Shown: positions 21,732-30,101, counted from the stretch's first letter. The stretch: 36,433 bases of DNA from Patescibacteria group bacterium (GCA_029210915.1 JARGGJ010000015.1:1-36433), one strand, 5' to 3'. The notes: a model not told the origin generated them from the letters alone. Numbers and translations: made by a program.

Positions 21732-21803
21732 GGACGTCGTATAATGGTAGTACAGGGGTCTCCAAAACCTCTAGCGCGGGTTCGATTCCTGCCGTCCCTG
21801 CCA
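21730..21803 (+). tRNA. tRNA-Trp (anticodon CCA), CCA end encoded
   Basis: Acceptor AGGGACG pairs fully with CGTCCCT (21793-21799). The D arm is GTA...TAC, the anticodon stem is GGGGT/ACCTC with loop CTCCAAA (anticodon CCA), and the T arm is GCGGG-TTCGATT-CCTGC with one G-U pair. The discriminator is G21800, as expected for bacterial tRNA-Trp, and CCA follows at 21801-21803. The 35 bases at its 5' end are repeated 329 bases upstream. Confidence 0.95.
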
Positions 21804-21809
21804 TGAAAA

Positions 21810-21836
21810 AAACTGTCGCAAAAGCGGCGGTTTTTT
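21810..21836 (+). terminator. Terminator after tRNA-Trp
   Basis: AAACTGTCGC (21810-21819) pairs with GCGGCGGTTT (21824-21833, two G-U pairs) with an AAAA loop and a T-run. Confidence 0.85.
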
Positions 21837-21841
21837 AATCA

Positions 21842-21850
21842 TGCTATAAT
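21842..21850 (+). promoter_or_regulatory. Extended -10 of the clostripain-like gene
   Basis: TGC followed by consensus TATAAT (21845-21850), 13 bases before ATG 21864. Confidence 0.6.
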
Positions 21851-21863
21851 CTAAAAGAAATAT

Positions 21864-23453
21864 ATGATGAAAATACTTATTAAAACGATAATTGTTGCAT
21901 TTGTAATTTTTTTAACATCAAGCCATTTCGTCTGTGCGGCAGTGCAAATGGATTCTTTGGTAAAAACAGATCACTCAACTGCTGTATATTATTTAGCCGG
22001 AGATGGAAAGCGTTATGTTTTTCCTAATGAAAAAATATACAAGAGTTGGTTTAATGACTTTAATAACGTCAATTTGATTTCGGCAAACGAAATGGCCTCA
22101 ATGCCCATAGGAGGCAATGTCACGTATAGACCCGGAATTCGACTTGTTAAATTACAAAGTGTACCAAAAGTTTACGCTGTCTCTAAGGGAGGTATTTTGC
22201 ATTGGTTAACATCTGAGGATATCGCAAAAGCGATGTACGGTGATTTTTGGTATAAGCTTGTTGATGATTTACCGGATGTTTATTTTATGGATTACAAGTT
22301 GAGTGATCAGATAACTGGTATTTTTGATTATTCGGCATTCGGTGAAGCTTCAATGACACAGACGATCAACGATGATAAGAATCTTTCAAGAACTCCAATG
22401 ACATTGTTATCTGATACAACAGCTATAAATTCCGGCATCATAAAGCCGGTCGTAAGGCAACCGGTTAAATTTTTGGATATATTATCTGTGAATAGCGGTG
22501 CTAGTTCATCATACAATGATAATAGCTGGGAAAGAACTATAGGAACAAAAAATAATCAATATGTTCAAATTTTTGAAGCGGTTATTTGGGATAATGGGGT
22601 TGAGGGTAATCCAAAGAAATTGAGTTTATATAAATTTGATGTAACTTTTGATCCCGCTCAGGAAAGATATATTAACGGTGGCGCGGAATGGGTGGAGTAT
22701 CGTGAAGGATATAATATTTTAAATATTACTATGCCTGATTGTCATAGAGCTACGGGCTATGATTATTATAATTGTAGCGAAGCTTATTTGGATGCGTTTG
22801 AAAGGGTTTTTCTTAAAATGGTTGATGATACACCAGCGTCTCATTATGCGATAAAATATTTGGGTCACGGATCAAACGGAAGCCTATTCGGTAGTATCAT
22901 GAGCGAGGAAGACTCTAAGGAGTTTTTATTGAGAACAAATAAAATTATTGGAAATAAATTGGATTTTCTTGATTGGGGGTATGCTTGTTCTATGGGCAAT
23001 AATCGCGTATTAGCCTCAGAGTATCCTTATGCGGATTACATCGTCGCATCTGATATTCCGCGCGGTGGCTATGCTGCCGATTGGCTAAAGATTTATACTC
23101 CTTTAAAACCAGAAGGTGATATGCCTAGGTTTTTTTCATCTAATAAGAGCATCCGTCAATCTTTAGTCGACTTGGTTAATTCCGAGCACCTAGTCTGGGA
23201 AGATTTTGTGACAAAAGAAGATATGGTTTCAAAACAACTAAAACAATCTTTGAGCATTTATGACAGCGCTAAGTACCCGGAGTACGCATATCAACTAAGT
23301 TTAAAAAACGGGCTTATGACCGGTGATGTATTGAATTATATTCAAAATATTGATACCGCATTAGAAAAATATTTTTATAATTTACGTTTTTATTATGTAA
23401 GTAATAAAGATTTCTTTACTTGGAATGAGGATTCGAACGGCCTAGTTTTTTAA
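21864..23453 (+). CDS. Secreted clostripain-like (C11) protease with CPR-type surface module
   Basis: A 529-residue protein. A signal peptide (residues 3-25, ending near FVCAA) is followed by a surface module of about 130 residues: SLVKTDHSTAVYYLAGDGKRYVFPNE and SMPIGGNVTYRPGIRLVKL, shared with the protein at 31360. From about 200 a second domain begins; it contains YLGHGSNGSLFG with H335 and LDFLDWGYACSMGNNRVLASEY with C375, followed by YADYIVASDIPRGGY. The spacing and the text around both residues resemble the His and Cys of clostripain-type cysteine peptidases (family C11, clan CD), although the usual Asp before the Ala-Cys is Tyr here. The substrate is unknown; an exported protease at the cell surface is inferred. 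Confidence 0.65.
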   Translation: MMKILIKTIIVAFVIFLTSSHFVCAAVQMDSLVKTDHSTAVYYLAGDGKRYVFPNEKIYKSWFNDFNNVNLISANEMASMPIGGNVTYRPGIRLVKLQSVPKVYAVSKGGILHWLTSEDIAKAMYGDFWYKLVDDLPDVYFMDYKLSDQITGIFDYSAFGEASMTQTINDDKNLSRTPMTLLSDTTAINSGIIKPVVRQPVKFLDILSVNSGASSSYNDNSWERTIGTKNNQYVQIFEAVIWDNGVEGNPKKLSLYKFDVTFDPAQERYINGGAEWVEYREGYNILNITMPDCHRATGYDYYNCSEAYLDAFERVFLKMVDDTPASHYAIKYLGHGSNGSLFGSIMSEEDSKEFLLRTNKIIGNKLDFLDWGYACSMGNNRVLASEYPYADYIVASDIPRGGYAADWLKIYTPLKPEGDMPRFFSSNKSIRQSLVDLVNSEHLVWEDFVTKEDMVSKQLKQSLSIYDSAKYPEYAYQLSLKNGLMTGDVLNYIQNIDTALEKYFYNLRFYYVSNKDFFTWNEDSNGLVF

Positions 23454-23531
23454 ATAAGAGCTAGATATTTTGTGATATCACCTAAATCCAAACTCAACCA
23501 ATCTAAAGTTCTAAAATCGTCTACTAGCCCC

Positions 23532-23607
23532 TGCCACGTAAAAAATCGCTTTAGTAATGTAAAGCGATTTTTAGATGGCTAAACTTTGAGAGGCGATTCA
23601 CGTGGCA
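23532..23607. terminator. Terminator within a nested inverted repeat
   Basis: A perfect 13-base stem AAAAATCGCTTTA (23541-23553) with TAAAGCGATTTTT (23560-23572) works in either direction. It lies within a wider pair TGCCACGT (23532-23539) and ACGTGGCA (23600-23607), so the whole could be a small structured RNA. Confidence 0.7.
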
Positions 23608-23676
23608 CGGCCATTTTTAAGTTTTACTATCCAAAATCTCAATCTAATGTATAATAAAAAGAGATGGGTTTATTGT

Positions 23677-23682
23677 TAAAAT
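23677..23682 (+). promoter_or_regulatory. Likely -10 of the TspO-like gene
   Basis: TAAAAT (23677-23682) ends eight bases before ATG 23691. A consensus TATAAT lies 27 bases further upstream and could serve as an alternative with a longer leader. Confidence 0.45.
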
Positions 23683-23690
23683 AAGACTAT

Positions 23691-24476
23691 ATGAATAAGA
23701 AAAATTACCTATATTTGAAGATTTTAGCAGCTCTCGGGTTTGTTGGGGTTGTTGCTGTTAATTACTTGGCAAATGCTTTGCCAATTGGTGGAGTTACCAC
23801 AGGGGAGGCATCTGATGCTTTTGTTAATTTGTTTACACCGGCTGGGGTCACATTCTCGATTTGGGGTTTGATTTACCTCTTGCTTGCTGTGTACGTTGTT
23901 TATCAATTTGGGGCTTTTAGCAAAAAAATAAATGATGAGTTGATAGCCAAAGTAAATGTCTATTTTATACTCTCGTCGATCGCCAATGTTTCTTGGATCT
24001 TTGCCTGGCATTATGGAGTTATTTGGCTTTCGGTTTTGTTGATGTTGGTTTTGCTTGTGAGTTTGATCAGGATTGCGGATATTTTGCGGAAAGAATCGTT
24101 TACAAATATCGAGAAGTTTTGTGTGCGTTTGCCGTTTAGTATTTATTTTGGTTGGATAACTGTGGCGACGATTGCAAACATAACCGTCTTTTTAGTCAGT
24201 TTAAATTGGAATGGATTTGGCTTATCTGATCAAGTGTGGGCGGTGATTATCCTTTTAGTTGGTGCGGGGATTGGGATTTGGCGGATGATGAAAGATAGAA
24301 ATATTGCTTACGGTTTAGTTATTGTTTGGGCGTATTTGGGGATATTGTTGAAGCATGTTTCGGAAGACGGTTGGGCCGGGCAGTATACGAGTGTTATTGT
24401 GATAGTGATAATCTGTATCGCGGCTTTGCTTGCCGGAAATTTAACATTAGTTTTAAGAGGGAAAGAGAAAAAATAA
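23691..24476 (+). CDS. TspO/MBR-like (tryptophan-rich sensory) membrane protein
   Basis: A 261-residue membrane protein with about seven to eight hydrophobic helices. The N-terminal part NYLANALPIGGVTTGEASDAFVNLFTPAGVTFSIWGLIYLLLAVYVVYQ matches the start of proteins annotated as tryptophan-rich sensory protein; the motif FTPAG-x-TFSIWG-L-IY is characteristic. Classic TspO has five helices and about 160 residues, so this longer version belongs to the wider family. Its ligand is unknown; TspO members bind porphyrins or steroids. A small membrane protein gene follows. Confidence 0.7.
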   Translation: MNKKNYLYLKILAALGFVGVVAVNYLANALPIGGVTTGEASDAFVNLFTPAGVTFSIWGLIYLLLAVYVVYQFGAFSKKINDELIAKVNVYFILSSIANVSWIFAWHYGVIWLSVLLMLVLLVSLIRIADILRKESFTNIEKFCVRLPFSIYFGWITVATIANITVFLVSLNWNGFGLSDQVWAVIILLVGAGIGIWRMMKDRNIAYGLVIVWAYLGILLKHVSEDGWAGQYTSVIVIVIICIAALLAGNLTLVLRGKEKK

Positions 24477-24524
24477 ATATATTGATTTATAAAATGCACT
24501 TGAAATATTATTTTACCGTCTATT

Positions 24525-24797
24525 ATGTCAGATTCACGATGGCTAAGTATCTTTAAGGATAAGGATGGGAAAGTGGTTTTAGCGCAAAAGCCAAATTTAC
24601 CAATAATAGTATGGTTTATCAGTTTTTTGGTAGCAAGAGTAGCATTTTATCCATTGCTTACTGAGCTTGCTCAGTATATTTCATTTGGAGCTCTTTTTAC
24701 CTGGGCTTGGTTGGAAATATTTTCGGGGGATAATGTGTTTCGTCGGATACTGGGAGTTGTTGTTATGACCGGGCTGTTGTATTTGAATGTGAGGTGA
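24525..24797 (+). CDS. Small membrane protein, unassigned
   Basis: A 90-residue protein with three hydrophobic stretches (about residues 25-42, 46-66 and 70-87) and a polar N-terminus (MSDSRWLSIFKDKDGKVVLAQKP). I do not recognise a family. It lies 48 bases after the TspO-like gene, and a clear terminator follows, so the two may share a transcript. Confidence 0.6.
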   Translation: MSDSRWLSIFKDKDGKVVLAQKPNLPIIVWFISFLVARVAFYPLLTELAQYISFGALFTWAWLEIFSGDNVFRRILGVVVMTGLLYLNVR

Positions 24798-24806
24798 TGC
24801 AATAAT

Positions 24807-24830
24807 AGCGACTTTAGGGGTCGTTTTTTT
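24807..24830 (+). terminator. Terminator after the small membrane protein
   Basis: AGCGAC (24807-24812) pairs with GTCGTT (24820-24825, one G-U pair), followed by a T-run to 24830. Confidence 0.8.
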
Positions 24831-24854
24831 GTTGAAAAACTTTTATAACCACTA

Positions 24855-25610
24855 TTAATAATCAAAAGGATTCTCGTTGACTTGGAATTGATCGATATTA
24901 AAGATAGGATTTATGATTTTGATAAAAGTTACGGATAACGCAGCCTCGGATTCATCTAATTCTTCTGTGGTTTGTGCAAGGATTTTTTTAGCATTTTCGG
25001 TATCTTGTGGGTGGGGGATGTAGCCTAAGTTGAGGTTTTTATTTTGGGAACGTTTAATTAGTGCCGCATCTTCCTGATCTGCGATTTTTTCTAACCAGTT
25101 TGGGTCAACTATCAAATTGCTAATAGACCCTAGTCGGGTATCTAACTCAATCCAATCGGCGCCAAGATCCGGATACTGTTCAGTGATTTGGCGTATAATT
25201 TGTTCGAGTAGTTTCATGTTCAACCCGCCAAAGCCTTTGTGGCGCAGGCTTTTATCTATGCGCCTGGTGTGTATTTGCCAGTGAGGATGGAATTTTTTAT
25301 CTGATGTTAGATGTTGGAACCTTGAGTTTTTGTCGTTATTTAAAACGGCTTTAAAAGAACTCATACGGCCTTCGAATTCATCCAGTTCAGGGTCATAAGA
25401 TTCGATAGAAATATCAGCAGGATATTCCTCTTGGATTAGACGGTTAATAGTAACAATTCCTTTTAGTTGTTTGCTGTTTAAGTTTATATCAAATTTAATC
25501 TTTTTAGAGCGCCCATAACCATCAATTTTTTCATCAATTGGTGACATGTCAGGGATTTGTATATGAGGCAAAGGAATCTCTTTTGATGTTTGTGGCTCTT
25601 CGAATCGCAT
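24855..25610 (-). CDS. Unassigned protein with possible GNAT-like motif
   Basis: A 251-residue protein on the minus strand. The segment SLRHKGFGGLNMKLLEQII (residues 121-139) resembles motif A of GNAT acetyltransferases (R-x-x-G-x-G/A, then a helix), preceded by a beta strand HWQIHTRRID. Other GNAT elements are not clear, so acetyltransferase activity is only a guess. The N-terminal 30 residues are rich in proline and acidic residues, and the rest is charged. It is a single gene, convergent with the small membrane protein upstream of it on the map. Confidence 0.5.
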   Translation of the reverse strand: MRFEEPQTSKEIPLPHIQIPDMSPIDEKIDGYGRSKKIKFDINLNSKQLKGIVTINRLIQEEYPADISIESYDPELDEFEGRMSSFKAVLNNDKNSRFQHLTSDKKFHPHWQIHTRRIDKSLRHKGFGGLNMKLLEQIIRQITEQYPDLGADWIELDTRLGSISNLIVDPNWLEKIADQEDAALIKRSQNKNLNLGYIPHPQDTENAKKILAQTTEELDESEAALSVTFIKIINPIFNIDQFQVNENPFDY

Positions 25611-25686
25611 GGGTTTTTATATAGGTATAGAATTGTGATTGGAGTAAGCATAATAAATAAACCACCTTAATAAAGTGATTTTTTGT

Positions 25687-25869
25687 TTAACTTCCCAAAA
25701 ACTTCATTGCATCGTAAACCAGAAATGCCGGCCAAACTATGGCTTTTAAGAAGCCAAGAACACCGACCCAAAAGCCGGTGGCGTGGCTGATGTAATAAAC
25801 TGCTGCACCAATGAAGCCGAGTCCGTAGACTCCGGTGCCACCTTCGGCGCAATTATATTTTTTGCTCAT
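25687..25869 (-). CDS. Small conserved membrane protein
   Basis: A 60-residue protein with two hydrophobic segments (about 14-30 and 34-53) and a Cys-Gly-rich start (MSKKYNCAEGGTGVYGLGFIGAAVYYI). I have seen this pattern, with HATGFWVGVLGFLKAIVWPAFLVY, in many CPR genomes as a hypothetical protein, but its role is unknown. The longer overlapping frame (25667-25852) is arginine-rich and rejected. Confidence 0.7.
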   Translation of the reverse strand: MSKKYNCAEGGTGVYGLGFIGAAVYYISHATGFWVGVLGFLKAIVWPAFLVYDAMKFLGS

Positions 25870-25984
25870 AATGTAGATATTTTAACATTATTACTGCTAT
25901 GTTGCCATTTTTTTGCTGCATTCGTGTAATTGATGCTCTTGTGTTAAAATTTTGGCGGATTTTATCTATATTTTTTATGATAAT

Positions 25985-26302
25985 ATGAACAATAATATAA
26001 AAATTCAGGTTTTGGGTTCGGGGTGTCCTACTTGTAAAAAGTTGTTTGAGCTAACCGAGCAAGCGGTTCAGGAAGTTGGTTTGGAAATAAAAGTGGAATA
26101 TATTACAGATATTCAAAAAATGATCGAGATGGGCGTTATGCAGAGTCCCGCTTTAGCAATTAACGGTAAGCCTGTGATGACCGGTGCGATTGGCGACAAA
26201 GATGATATTAAAAAATTGATACTTAATGAGTGTGAAAATGAGGGAGGCGAATCTGCGGGATGTTGCGGGGGAGGGTGTGGATGTGGTGGTAATTGCCAGT
26301 AG
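25985..26302 (+). CDS. Thioredoxin-like redox protein with Cys-rich tail
   Basis: A 105-residue protein of the thioredoxin_3 (redox-active disulfide protein 2) type. The active site CPTC (C14-x-x-C17) sits after beta1 (IKIQVLGSG), and the family's cis-proline region MQSPALAINGKPVMTG (52-67) follows. The last 13 residues (CCGGGCGCGGNCQ) carry five cysteines and could hold a metal. The start at ATG 25985 gives the family's normal N-terminus; the in-frame codons upstream are spurious. The permease gene begins eight bases after the stop. In other bacteria this pairing is common, with the thioredoxin thought to serve the transporter. Confidence 0.88.
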   Translation: MNNNIKIQVLGSGCPTCKKLFELTEQAVQEVGLEIKVEYITDIQKMIEMGVMQSPALAINGKPVMTGAIGDKDDIKKLILNECENEGGESAGCCGGGCGCGGNCQ

Positions 26303-26310
26303 CAATAATT

Positions 26311-27285
26311 ATGGACTTTTTTTATCCCATTGAATATTTTGCGGAGTGGTTTACGTATTCCGTAATTAAACTTAATCCGGAGTTGCATTTGGGAGATGCT
26401 GTGAACTTTTTCATTTATGATTCCATAAAGATATTGCTTTTGCTTTTGGTGATTAATTACTTTATGGCGATGGTAAGGCATTACTTACCTGTCGAGAAAT
26501 TGAAGGATTTTTTAGCGTCGCGTAAATGGTATGGGTTGGATTATTTTTTAGCCGCTTTTTTTGGCACGATTACTCCGTTTTGCTCTTGTTCTTCCATTCC
26601 ACTGTTTATTGGTTTTTTGGAAGCGGGCATTCCTTTGGGAGTGACGCTTTCGTTCTTGATTGTTTCGCCACTGGTTAATCAAGTAGCCGTTGTATTGTTT
26701 GTTGGTTTATTTGGTTGGAAGATAGCCTTGTTTTATGTTATCTCGGCTATACTCTTGGGTGTCGTAGGCGGATATGTTTTGAATCTGTTAAAGCTCGAAA
26801 AGTATGTGGCGGATTATGTTTGGAAGATTAAAAGCCAAAAATTAGAAGTAAAAAACAGTAAACAGGCTTACAGCGTTTTGCTAAAGAAGTTTTGGAGTGA
26901 GGGTTGGGATTTAACCAAAAAGATAATTCCTTATGTTTTGATTGGTATAGCTGTTGGAGCGGGTATACATGGTTTTGTGCCGGCCGGGTATTTTGAGGCT
27001 CATATTACGGCGGATAACCTATTAGCTGTGCCGATTGCCGCTTTGGTGGCTGTGCCAATGTATGCCAATGCCGTCGGTGTGATTCCAATTATGCAATCAT
27101 TGGTAGAAAAGGGTATTCCAATCGGTACGGCAATGGCTTTTATGATGGCTGTAGTGGGGCTTTCTTTGCCGGAGGCTTTGATTTTGAAACGCGTAATGAA
27201 ATTGAGGTTGCTTATTTATTTTTTTGGTATCACGACCATTAATATAATTGTGATTGGTTATTTGTTTAATATATTTATTGGATAA
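26311..27285 (+). CDS. ArsP/YraQ-type permease (DUF318)
   Basis: A 324-residue permease with about eight hydrophobic helices. The family motif is FGTITPFCSCSSIPLFIGFLEAGIPLGVTLSFLIVSPLVNQVAV (residues 84-127), with C91 and C93 in the CSCSS element. A second half (VPIAALVAVPMYANAVGVIPIMQSL) repeats the pattern. ArsP members export methylated trivalent arsenic; other members may move other thiol-reactive compounds, so the substrate is unknown. It is co-transcribed with the thioredoxin-like gene; an in-frame TTG at 26293 would overlap that gene, and ATG 26311 is preferred. Confidence 0.88.
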   Translation: MDFFYPIEYFAEWFTYSVIKLNPELHLGDAVNFFIYDSIKILLLLLVINYFMAMVRHYLPVEKLKDFLASRKWYGLDYFLAAFFGTITPFCSCSSIPLFIGFLEAGIPLGVTLSFLIVSPLVNQVAVVLFVGLFGWKIALFYVISAILLGVVGGYVLNLLKLEKYVADYVWKIKSQKLEVKNSKQAYSVLLKKFWSEGWDLTKKIIPYVLIGIAVGAGIHGFVPAGYFEAHITADNLLAVPIAALVAVPMYANAVGVIPIMQSLVEKGIPIGTAMAFMMAVVGLSLPEALILKRVMKLRLLIYFFGITTINIIVIGYLFNIFIG

Positions 27286-27339
27286 ATGGGATACCGGTAG
27301 TAGCCTGATGTTATATTTTAGATTACAATTATTATCAAT

Positions 27340-27762
27340 ATGCCGGAAATTCAAATGTTTAAAATCGCGGTAAGTGCATTTGTAGTTAACCAAAATAAGA
27401 TTTTATTGCTTAAAAGAAGCAATAATGAGTCTTTTTTGCCGGGAAAATGGGAGGTACCCGGAGGCGGTGTTGATGTTGGTGAGAGTTTGGAACAAGGAGT
27501 GATGCGCGAAGTTAAAGAAGAAGCGGGGATCGAAGTAATAATTAAAGATCTTTTTGGATATTTTGAGTTTGTGGATGGCAAAGGCCGGCACACGGTGAAT
27601 TTGAATTTTTTGTGTACAGTGGATGCCGAACACGGTGACGTTGATGTTGCGTTAGGAGAGATGCAAGAAGCTCGATGGGTAGAGTTGGAGGATTTTGATG
27701 ACGTGGATTTTACTTCGCGTAATATGTCTGATGCGTGTAAAAGAGCTTTGGAGATTGGATAA
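27340..27762 (+). CDS. NUDIX hydrolase
   Basis: A 140-residue nucleoside diphosphate-X hydrolase. The NUDIX box is complete: G42-x5-E48-x7-R56-E57-V-x-E60-E61-x-G63-I. IKIAVSAFVV-like strands and NKILLLKRSNNE precede it, and VNLNFLCTVD follows. The substrate cannot be told; the sequence resembles MutT-like enzymes that clean damaged nucleotides. A second ATG 15 bases downstream is an alternative start. The GrpB gene follows 13 bases after the stop, so they likely form an operon. Confidence 0.9.
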   Translation: MPEIQMFKIAVSAFVVNQNKILLLKRSNNESFLPGKWEVPGGGVDVGESLEQGVMREVKEEAGIEVIIKDLFGYFEFVDGKGRHTVNLNFLCTVDAEHGDVDVALGEMQEARWVELEDFDDVDFTSRNMSDACKRALEIG

Positions 27763-27775
27763 AAAGATCAGCCTT

Positions 27776-28315
27776 ATGAAAAATTCAGATACAAAACAAA
27801 GAAAATATTCGGTTTTGTCTTATGACGCCGAGTGGCCCGTATTGTACAAGTCGGTTCGTGTGGAATTGGAGCAGGTGTTTAATGATAAGGCAATAAAAAT
27901 AGAGCATGTTGGGAGTACAGCGGTCCCCGGGATGTCCGCAAAACCAACGATTGATGTTCTGGTTGTGGTTAAAGATGTTTTGGAAGTTGATAAGTTGAAT
28001 GAAAAAATGAAAGAGCTTGGTTATGATGCTTACGGTGAGTATGTTGGGAAGGGCGGGAGGTTTTTTGCAAAAGAGGAAAATTGCGAAAGAGTCGTGAATG
28101 TTCATTGTTTTCCCGAGGATCATCCAAAAGTTGCCGATTTGATTGGTATGCGTGATTATTTGCGATCGCATCCGGAAGAATCTAAAGCGTATGCGGAGTT
28201 GAAGTTGGAATTAGCACGGCAATATCCGGATGATTATTTTGAGTATAGGAAGGCAAAAGATATTTATATACAAGAGTTAAAAAAGAAAGTGGAGAATTGG
28301 AATGCGGGGAAGTGA
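27776..28315 (+). CDS. GrpB family protein (UPF0157, nucleotidyltransferase fold)
   Basis: A 179-residue protein. It contains the family core IEHVGSTAVPGMSAKPTIDVLVVV (from about residue 41), in which G-S-T is the helix turn of the nucleotidyltransferase fold and D-V the acidic strand. NVHCFPEDHP and LRSHPEESKAYAELKLELARQYPDD near the end are also typical. The function of the family is unclear; some members are fused to kinases. The start ATG 27776 is chosen because it begins just after the NUDIX stop; the longer frame overlaps that gene. Confidence 0.88.
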   Translation: MKNSDTKQRKYSVLSYDAEWPVLYKSVRVELEQVFNDKAIKIEHVGSTAVPGMSAKPTIDVLVVVKDVLEVDKLNEKMKELGYDAYGEYVGKGGRFFAKEENCERVVNVHCFPEDHPKVADLIGMRDYLRSHPEESKAYAELKLELARQYPDDYFEYRKAKDIYIQELKKKVENWNAGK

Positions 28316-28324
28316 AAAAGAGTG

Positions 28325-28330
28325 TATAAT
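28325..28330 (+). promoter_or_regulatory. -10 of the gene at 28337
   Basis: Consensus TATAAT, ending six bases before ATG 28337; leaderless transcript predicted. It lies within a few bases of the GrpB stop. Confidence 0.6.
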
Positions 28331-28336
28331 GATTTT

Positions 28337-28870
28337 ATGGAAAAAAATCCTTTTGAAGTAAGCAAAGAAAATACTACTGAAAAAAGAATTGAGACTGCGG
28401 TTGGTGACGCGCTGGCAGGTTTTGAGTCGCCGGATTTTATTGATAAAATTTACTATAAAGATTTGGAGGGCGAACGAAGATTGATAATTAAATATAATAA
28501 AAAAACGGAGGATATCAGTAGTAATGTTAGAAGGGATTTTCATGATAAGTTGAGTAAAATATTTGCCCAAAATAATTTGGAACTAAGTTCGGGCATAGAT
28601 TGGGGAGATGATGTCGAAACATTTACTTTGAGCGAGCTTACAATTGATGGTGCAACTAATTGGCGAAGGTGGTTGCCTTATCCCGAGAAATTCGATGAGG
28701 AAATTAAGTTGCTTTTGGATGAGGCCGCGGAAAAGGTTGGTCAACAATCAAACGGCGATAGATTTTCGAGGTTCTATGCATTTTTAGATGAGGCAGAGCA
28801 GAAGGGCTTATTATCTAAAGAAGAGGTTAGATACATAAGTATGAACATGAATCGGGTGTCGCATTTTTAG
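28337..28870 (+). CDS. Unassigned charged protein
   Basis: A 177-residue soluble protein that I do not recognise. It is rich in charged residues: MEKNPFEVSKENTTEKRIETAVGDAL, then a mixed region GERRLIIKYNKKTEDISSNVRRDF, and a helical C-terminus (EEIKLLLDEAAEKVG). The in-frame GTG at 28322 would overlap the promoter, so ATG 28337 is used. The PAP2 gene on the opposite strand ends four bases downstream. Confidence 0.6.
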   Translation: MEKNPFEVSKENTTEKRIETAVGDALAGFESPDFIDKIYYKDLEGERRLIIKYNKKTEDISSNVRRDFHDKLSKIFAQNNLELSSGIDWGDDVETFTLSELTIDGATNWRRWLPYPEKFDEEIKLLLDEAAEKVGQQSNGDRFSRFYAFLDEAEQKGLLSKEEVRYISMNMNRVSHF

Positions 28871-28874
28871 TTTT

Positions 28875-29540
28875 TTAATTTGATTTTTTATTATTGATTT
28901 CCATTGCACTCTCAAAAAGAGTGTAATCTTTTTTGAATAGATAAATCGATAGGTGATAGATTGCGTAGGTGATAAAGATCGCACCAAAAACATCTATAGA
29001 GTAGTGGATGTGGCCGAGTAAGACTGTAATGGAAAAAATTACAGTAAGAAGTAAAAAAATGTATCGCCAAACAACATTTTTCCAAAAGATCAGCGCCATA
29101 AGAAAGGGGAGGCCGGTGTGCCCGGAGAAAAAGAGATCTCCGGTAAAAAGGAAATTGTTCAGTAAAACGCCATGTTGAATATCATATACAGCCGGATACG
29201 GGCCTATGTGGGTTAGGATGATAAAGAAAGAACGAATTAGTACAAATAAAGAAAAACTTTTTAATATAAATGGAATACGTTTTGGTTCTATGAAGATTAA
29301 AATTAACAAAATGATTAGAAAAGTTATAAATCCTTGAATAAAAATAGGTTCTATATAAATAACCGGGAGGATGTTTAGAATCAGGTCTGTAACGGGTTGG
29401 TCGGCTAGGCTGCTTGCGTATTTGCCTGCAAAATAATTGATAATTATGCTCAGCGCAAAAAATACAAAACCTAGAATTGTAGATTCAATAAATGATTTTT
29501 GCGCCCAATGATATGCATGTTTTTTTATGATATGCTTCAT
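28875..29540 (-). CDS. PAP2-type membrane phosphatase (sphingomyelin synthase-like subgroup)
   Basis: A 221-residue membrane protein with about six hydrophobic helices. GDLFFSGHT (residues 134-142) and HIHYSIDVFGA (177-187) are the catalytic motifs of the PAP2_C-type subgroup, with H141 as the nucleophile-linked histidine and H179/D183 as the second pair. Members of this group act on lipid phosphates or transfer head groups. The natural lipid here is unknown. It stands next to no other lipid gene; Cfa, 9 kb upstream, is the nearest. Confidence 0.72.
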   Translation of the reverse strand: MKHIIKKHAYHWAQKSFIESTILGFVFFALSIIINYFAGKYASSLADQPVTDLILNILPVIYIEPIFIQGFITFLIILLILIFIEPKRIPFILKSFSLFVLIRSFFIILTHIGPYPAVYDIQHGVLLNNFLFTGDLFFSGHTGLPFLMALIFWKNVVWRYIFLLLTVIFSITVLLGHIHYSIDVFGAIFITYAIYHLSIYLFKKDYTLFESAMEINNKKSN

Positions 29541-29633
29541 AATAACCGGAGTTTATTTTTTTGTATGTATTTTTTAAAAATACAAAATTTGATGCAGGAT
29601 AAGCATTTTTAAAACTAAATATTTGTTTAATTT

Positions 29634-29840
29634 TTATGCTTTGTTTGTTAATTTTGGGGAAATGACTGCGATATAAATTGCCGATAAGCCGACGATTATG
29701 TAAACAAGGCGCGAAAGCCATGAAAAGTCGCCAAAAATTGTTGCCACCAAATCAATATTGAAGACTCCAACTAAACCCCAGTTTACACCGCCGACGATTA
29801 ACAAAATTAAGGCAATCCAATCTAATATAGTAAATTTCAT
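29634..29840 (-). CDS. DUF378 family small membrane protein
   Basis: A 68-residue protein with two to three hydrophobic helices. LDWIALILLIVGGVNWGLVGVFNIDLVATIFGD is the typical start of DUF378 (YuzA-like) proteins, followed by LSRLVYIIVGLSAIY. The function is unknown. It is a single gene upstream of the PAP2 gene on the same strand, separated by a gap of about 90 bases. Confidence 0.85.
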   Translation of the reverse strand: MKFTILDWIALILLIVGGVNWGLVGVFNIDLVATIFGDFSWLSRLVYIIVGLSAIYIAVISPKLTNKA

Positions 29841-29922
29841 ATTTGTGGATTGTTAGTATTTAATACACACGAAGGTTAACATCGACCTTTGAGTATACTT
29901 TTATTTGATATTGTTTCGGCTT

Positions 29923-29955
29923 TTCTTAAGAATATCATACTCATATTCCTAAGAA
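29923..29955. other. Imperfect hairpin upstream of the metal operon
   Basis: TTCTTAAGAATAT (29923-29935) pairs with ATATTCCTAAGAA (29943-29955) with one mismatch. It stands between the divergent DUF378 gene and the Fur-family gene and could be a terminator-like stem or a regulatory site; no T-run follows. Confidence 0.4.
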
Positions 29956-30101
29956 AGAGTCAAACGAAAATCGTTAAAATAGGTAAGATTAGATCTTTTT
30001 GCAAGCGTGCCTTTTGGTGTTGCATTGCAAGGAAAAAATGAGCTTATTGTTGGTTAATTTTTAAATTCTCGAAGAAATTAACGATAAAGCTTAGTTAATG
30101 T

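Noticed and set aside
25667-25852. Arg-rich 61-residue frame on the minus strand
   Set aside because: It is the shadow of the conserved 60-residue membrane protein at 25687-25869.
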